DNA from: NCEH01 sp040049195
Lineage (GTDB): Bacteria > Pseudomonadota > Alphaproteobacteria > Rhizobiales > Xanthobacteraceae
Assembly (NCBI RefSeq): GCF_040049195.1
Contig: NZ_JBDZDL010000003.1
Length of the DNA stretch: 64,000 nucleotides
Strand: one strand, 5' to 3'
A program made the translations under genes and the position numbers. Within the stretch, counting starts at the first letter, position 1. Each line of letters starts with the position of its first letter. This document shows positions 61,001-64,000 of this stretch, piece by piece. The notes beneath the pieces are model-generated. The model was given only the letters and a program-made list of their open reading frames with translations, was not told the DNA's origin and did no database searches.

Positions 61001-62590
61001 CTGCAGCGTGTAGGTCTTGGGCTCCGCCAGATAGGCGGTGACGGAGCCGCTGATCTCGTTCGCGGTCAGCACCAGGCCCTTGCCCGTGGGGCTGTCCACC
61101 GGAGCGATGTATTTCACGATCTCCGGGCCGTAATCCTGCGAGGTGGCCGGGGTGTAGCTCACGAACTGGATATGCTCGGGGTCGGTGACGTCATAGGTCA
61201 TGATGCCGCCCAGGCGCTCCAGGCCGACGAAGGCGAAGAAGCGGCCGCCGACATTGGCCACGTCCACCGCTTCCGGCTCCGCCGCCTTGTTGTCCGAGCG
61301 GGTATCGAAGCTGCCGCCGTTCTCGCCGTTGAACACCGTGGCCGCATTCGGCAGCGCCGCCGCGATCGCCTCGAACTCGCCGCCGGTTTCGTCCACCTTG
61401 ACGATGGTGCCGTCCGCATTGACGCGGAACACCGACATGCCGCGCCCGCCGAAGGCATAGATGGCTTCAAGGCCGGGGGTCGAGGGGTCGAGGTCGCCGT
61501 CGATGTTGGAAATGGTCAGCCGGCCGGCGCCATCGTCATTCTTCAGGATCGCCTCGTTGGAGCCGAAGATCGCGTTGTTGAGATCCACGTCCTTGAGGCG
61601 CACCTCGTCCGAGCCGTCGACGCGGGAATCGCCCTCGTTGGCGGTGACGAAATAGGTGACGCCGCCCACCGTGAAGGTGGCGATGGCGTCGGGCATCAGC
61701 ATGCCGCGGATCGGATCGTTGCCGATGGAGATGGCGCCGCTGTTGCCGGGGCCGTCACGATCGGAGAAGTCGCCCGCATTGCCGGGCAGGGAGAAGTCCA
61801 CATAGCCGAGCGGCAGGATGGACTTGAGCACCGGTGTCTTGCCGGACACGTCGAACACGCCGACCGCGTTGACTTCCTGCAGCGTGACGTAGGCAGTCTT
61901 CCCGTCGTCGGAGAGATCGATGTATTCGGGCTCGATATTGAGCGAGGCAAGCGTGCCCGGCGTGATGCGGATGCCGAGGGCGCGCAGCGCGTCTTCCTGG
62001 CCGTCGAAGCCGCCGAAGCCGGTGGTGGAGGCGGTCGCGGCGGCGGCGCCGGCCGACATGTCGATGATGGAGATGGAGCCGGCCGGGTCGCCGACGCCGG
62101 CGACCGGCTCGCCCTCGTTCGCCACCAGGATCTTGGAGCCGTCGGGCGAGAAGGTCAGCATGTCGGGCAGCACACCCACTTCCACCGTCTTCACCAGGGC
62201 GCCGGTGGCGGTGTTGTAGAGCGCGACAAGGCCGTTCGCCATGCCGTCTGCGTTCTGCACCGCGACCGCGAGCGTCGTGCCGTAGACCGCGACAGAATTC
62301 ATGCCGCCGTAGCCGGCGAGCGCGCCCACGTTGATCTCGCCGATCTTGGTCATGGCAGCTGAGCTGGAGATGGAGACGATCTCCACCTTGTCCGTGACGT
62401 TGTTCATCACGAACATGTTCTTGGTCAGCTTGTCATAGGCGAACACCTCGCCGGACTCGGTGCCGGACCCGGTCTGGTAGGCCCCGAGGCGCGTCAGCGT
62501 CAGCGCATCGCTGCCGGTGGGGGTGGTGAGCGAGCCCGCGAGCGAGTTCGCCATGTCCTGAATCTGGATGCCGCTTACCGTTCCAGCCAT
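58091..62590 (-). CDS. Choice-of-anchor I / 5'-nucleotidase-like / repeat protein, secreted
   Basis: A 1499-residue multidomain protein without a classical signal peptide. Residues about 25-525 are a choice-of-anchor I propeller (VAVYGTTLAVAVQNADGMAN, LTFSPDGSKILVANEGEP). About 535-1190 resemble the UshA/5'-nucleotidase metallophosphoesterase: HLSDAEAG (metal motif with Glu for the usual His), SGGDNY, GNHEWDLG near 615 and GSHTRL near 777, plus the nucleotidase C-domain (LRFDNKLMVFDTTAAGLLAI). From about 1200, KGGQGIDTAVF resembles a degenerate RTX-like segment, then six repeats of about 38-46 residues with Y-L-x-x-N-x-D-V and EGR-D-P motifs. Type I secretion or surface attachment is inferred; no secretion genes are near. 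AGGGG precedes the ATG. Confidence 0.88.
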   Translation of the reverse strand: MAGTVSGIQIQDMANSLAGSLTTPTGSDALTLTRLGAYQTGSGTESGEVFAYDKLTKNMFVMNNVTDKVEIVSISSSAAMTKIGEINVGALAGYGGMNSVAVYGTTLAVAVQNADGMANGLVALYNTATGALVKTVEVGVLPDMLTFSPDGSKILVANEGEPVAGVGDPAGSISIIDMSAGAAAATASTTGFGGFDGQEDALRALGIRITPGTLASLNIEPEYIDLSDDGKTAYVTLQEVNAVGVFDVSGKTPVLKSILPLGYVDFSLPGNAGDFSDRDGPGNSGAISIGNDPIRGMLMPDAIATFTVGGVTYFVTANEGDSRVDGSDEVRLKDVDLNNAIFGSNEAILKNDDGAGRLTISNIDGDLDPSTPGLEAIYAFGGRGMSVFRVNADGTIVKVDETGGEFEAIAAALPNAATVFNGENGGSFDTRSDNKAAEPEAVDVANVGGRFFAFVGLERLGGIMTYDVTDPEHIQFVSYTPATSQDYGPEIVKYIAPVDSPTGKGLVLTANEISGSVTAYLAEPKTYTLQLLHLSDAEAGLLAEDTAPILAALVDRFDDQYANTLILSGGDNYIPGPFINAGTDPALNALIGATAPGRPDVAILNALGVEVSAIGNHEWDLGSAVYADAIRGAGAWVGAQYATVSANLDFSGDSAVKSLTTTGGQDAASIKGKIAPWVTVTEGGEKIGILGATTQILERISSPSGTEVNGFPKAGEPGDNSVEVDDMDLLAAQLQPIIDQMLASGLNKIILQSHLQDLNNERALATKLHGVDIIMAAGSHTRLGDSTDVPGSFPGHGADFADTYPIVTAGTDGKTTLIVNTDNEYSYLGRLVVDFDANGDIVLPSIAANVDINGAYASNQQTLEAAYGADIAKAFAEGSKGDKVRDITDTVSGVIDSKDGKVFGYTDVYLEGERTFVRGQETNFGNLSADANGAFAQKALGDSAFVVSLKNGGGIRAQIGAVDPATGEKIGPAANPDAGKQEGGISQLDVENSLRFDNKLMVFDTTAAGLLAILEHGVAAGGNQGRFPQIGGVRFAYDPDLPAGHRITDVALIDENDTVLAVLVNDGIVNPLAPAKISVVTLNFTANGGDGYPTKANGENFRYLLTDGTVGPALDEAVDFTVAPNVPANALGEQKAFNDYISAHHATKETAFDEADTPMELDTRIQNLNFRTDTVIQSPTQTGGNGDERFVLTAGEDVVKGGQGIDTAVFAHSFAEAKFAFTAQGIVVSGPGGTHDLLSGIEKLEFSDRVINGADDNPFVDDLYYLLSNPDVLASGLDAEAHYARFGAAEGRSPNAFFDGKAYLAANPDVAKAGYNPLTHYLNSGAAEGRDPSANFDAALYLAHNPDVAKSGMGALAHYLQFGQAEGRQIYEAIGKTLVNGFDREYYVLNNVDVGQSGMDPYQHYLQFGIKEGRDPNAVFDTSAYLAANADVAKAGVDPLAHYLLYGAAEGRDPSVDFDSSSYLAAYQDVAEAKVNPLVHYLTYGIYEGRQTFADGSMA

Positions 62591-63016
62591 GGTAGCCCCT
62601 AATAGTTAGCCAGCTTGAAATGCTTCAGGTGGCAAAGTGACGTAAGTGCCGAATAACCCGGCGCTCCGTATATCAGGCGGCATTTGATCGATTTGTGACG
62701 TTTCAATGATTTAGATTTCTCTATATTTCCTGTGAAATAGCCTAAGCCGGCTCAAAATTCGTTTTATCTGCGCGCATTCCGCGACGTATTCCGCAGAGAT
62801 TCGCGTACAGTGACTTGATCTGGCTTTGCGAATGAATGTTCATACCATCGCTTCACCTTGCGCATTTTTTATGCCTTTGGGGCATCCCCAACGTCCGGTG
62901 CGGCCGCGTAAAAAATTGGCGGGCGGTGCGCGGCGCGCGCCTCTTGAATGCCGCGCCGTTCCGGTGTCGGCTCTGCGCGAAGGCGAAACGGATTCGGCGC
63001 GCGGGGAGAGCTTGGG
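62591..63016. other. AT-richer intergenic region, 426 bases
   Basis: Divergent gap between the 1499-residue gene and the hydrolase gene. It is clearly more AT-rich than its surroundings (62600-62830, for example TTTGTGACGTTTCAATGATT) and presumably holds both promoters. No convincing operator, RNA or gene was seen. Open frames in it are short and lack coding features. Confidence 0.6.
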
Positions 63017-63868
63017 ATGGACATCGCGATTGAAGCGCCCGATTGGCGCGCCCTCGACCAGGAGGCCCGCGATCGCGCCTTCAACAATTCGGCGGCGGTG
63101 GCCGAAAGCGCCGAGATCCTGCGCGGCTGGGGCGAGCGCTCGGCCGCCCTGCGCGCGCAATGCGGCCTCACGCTCGACCTGCCCTATGGCCCGGGCCCGC
63201 GCAACCGCATCGATTTTCTCAAGGCGGGCGAGAATGCCCCCACCCTGGTGTTCATCCACGGCGGCTATTGGCAGATGCGGGCGAAGGAGGATTTCACCTT
63301 CTGCGCCGCCGGGCCGCTCGCCCACGGCATCAATGTGGCGCTGATGGGCTATACGCTGGCGCCCGACGCCACCATCGACGAGATCAGCCAGGAAATCCGC
63401 ACCGGCCTGCGCCATCTCACGCGCGAATTGCCGGCGCTCGGCGGCGATGTGGACCGGGTGTTCCTCTCCGGCTGGTCGGCCGGCGGGCATCTGGCGGTGA
63501 TGAACCTCGACCACCCCCTCATCAAGGGCGGCCTCGCGATCTCCGGCGTGTTCGATCTGGAGCCCATGCGCCACATCTATATCAACGCCAAGCTCGGGCT
63601 CGACGAAGCGGCGGCGGCGCGCAATTCGCCCACCCTCCTGCCGGGGCGCGGCGATGTTCCCCTGATCCTCGTGGCCGGCAGCGCCGAACTGCCCCTCATG
63701 CGCAAGCAGACCGCCGATTTCGCCGCCCATCGCGCGGCGCAGCACCTGCCGCTGCACTATGAGGAAATCCCCGACACCAACCACTTCACCATATTGGAGA
63801 CCATGGCCGATCCCTCGGGCCGCATCGCCCAGCTCATCACCGCTTTGGTGAAGGGTGTCGCGCTCTGA
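63017..63868 (+). CDS. Alpha/beta hydrolase, arylformamidase-like
   Basis: A 283-residue hydrolase. The oxyanion motif LVFIHGGYWQMR is the HGGYW signature of the kynurenine formamidase-like group; the nucleophile elbow is LSGWSAGGHLAVMN and the His is probably in EIPDTNHFTILE near the C-terminus. The rest of the tryptophan pathway is not visible before the window ends, so the substrate is unproven. Start 63017 gives MDIAIEAPDW; the frame is open from 62948. It is followed eleven bases later by the YjbQ gene. Confidence 0.85.
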   Translation: MDIAIEAPDWRALDQEARDRAFNNSAAVAESAEILRGWGERSAALRAQCGLTLDLPYGPGPRNRIDFLKAGENAPTLVFIHGGYWQMRAKEDFTFCAAGPLAHGINVALMGYTLAPDATIDEISQEIRTGLRHLTRELPALGGDVDRVFLSGWSAGGHLAVMNLDHPLIKGGLAISGVFDLEPMRHIYINAKLGLDEAAAARNSPTLLPGRGDVPLILVAGSAELPLMRKQTADFAAHRAAQHLPLHYEEIPDTNHFTILETMADPSGRIAQLITALVKGVAL

Positions 63869-63878
63869 GGAGGCCGGC

Positions 63879-64000
63879 ATGAGCCAGTTCCGCCGCGCCC
63901 GCGCGCGCGTCACCGCCCTCGATATCTGCGCCCAGGCGCGGCTGGAGGTGGAGACGCGCGGCGAGGGCTTCACCGATCTCACCCGCGAGGCGCGCGCCTT
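63879..64000 (+). CDS. YjbQ-family protein (secondary thiamine-phosphate synthase), 5' part only
   Basis: The first 40 codons of a frame that runs off the window. The sequence MSQFRRARARVTAL, then ARLEVETRGEGFTDLTREA, matches the N-terminal strand-turn of the YjbQ/UPF0047 family, small proteins with weak thiamine-phosphate synthase activity. GAGGAGG precedes the ATG by six bases. The hydrolase gene ends only ten bases before it, so they are probably one operon. Confidence 0.78.
   Translation, partial: MSQFRRARARVTALDICAQARLEVETRGEGFTDLTREARA

Noticed and set aside
58151..62362. 1403-codon open frame on the + strand
   Set aside because: It is the antisense of the 1499-residue gene, His/Arg-rich and without recognisable domains; typical of high-GC shadow frames.

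Overview
The window is a high-GC stretch of a bacterial chromosome with dense, mostly single-copy metabolic genes. Several features point to an alphaproteobacterium of the order Hyphomicrobiales, probably near Xanthobacteraceae: an aa3-oxidase subunit IV micro-protein beside a three-gene pntA/pntAB/pntB transhydrogenase, DUF1192, DUF2125 and DUF1127 proteins, a PmtA-type phospholipid methyltransferase, a direct-repeat (GAAC-N7-GAAC) SOS box, and the ChaC-like/DUF2125/prephenate dehydrogenase/hisC/chorismate mutase cluster. The family assignment is inference from gene content. No transposase, integrase, phage module or CRISPR array was seen.

Layout. 1-6.3 kb: partial quinone oxidoreductase, DUF1192, ribosomal protein L31, an MsbA-like ABC exporter, two GNAT acetyltransferases, a VOC protein and an SplB-like radical SAM protein preceded by a LexA-box match. 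6.5-9.8 kb: COX subunit IV micro-gene and the proton-translocating transhydrogenase, closed by a terminator. 9.8-16.5 kb: an alpha/beta hydrolase, then a cyanate operon (cynA-cynB-cynD-cynS) with a consensus sigma-54 promoter, facing a divergent PAS-PAS-AAA-HTH sigma-54 activator. 16.6-21.3 kb: ChaC-like enzyme, DUF2125 protein and the chorismate mutase/hisC/prephenate dehydrogenase operon. 21.4-28 kb: an exopolysaccharide locus of two divergent operons (GT4-GT2-sugar transferase; STAS-lipoprotein-SLBB export protein-degenerate tyrosine-kinase-like ATPase). 28-36 kb: esterase, small secreted protein, TenA, GGDEF protein, TetR, DUF1127, MocR, a beta-hydroxyacid dehydrogenase and a LacI regulator.

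36-39.3 kb holds RNA modification (SpoU methyltransferase, MnmA), PmtA and tRNA-Met(CAT). 39.4-44.2 kb is a valine-degradation operon (mmsA, isobutyryl-CoA dehydrogenase, mmsB) with a divergent LysR regulator. 44.2-48.4 kb has a Tat-exported aspartoacylase-like protein, L28, a queuosine-precursor transporter, a perfect parS-like 16-mer and an acyl-CoA synthetase. 48.5-58 kb carries a CAP lipoprotein, a large MscS channel, dapE, an alpha/beta hydrolase, holC, a holin-like/DUF883 membrane pair, a possible small RNA, a DsbA-fold isomerase, a small exported protein and a DmpA-type aminopeptidase. 58.1-62.6 kb is one 1499-residue surface or secreted protein joining a choice-of-anchor I propeller, a 5'-nucleotidase-like phosphoesterase and six C-terminal repeats. 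The window ends with an arylformamidase-like hydrolase and the start of a YjbQ protein.

The strongest non-routine signals are regulatory: the complete sigma-54 circuit over the cyanate genes, the SOS box in front of the radical SAM gene, the isolated parS site, paired TetR operators, and a terminator-bounded transcript candidate near 55.4 kb. The strongest protein-level oddities are the 1499-residue chimera and the P-loop-less kinase relative in the polysaccharide locus.
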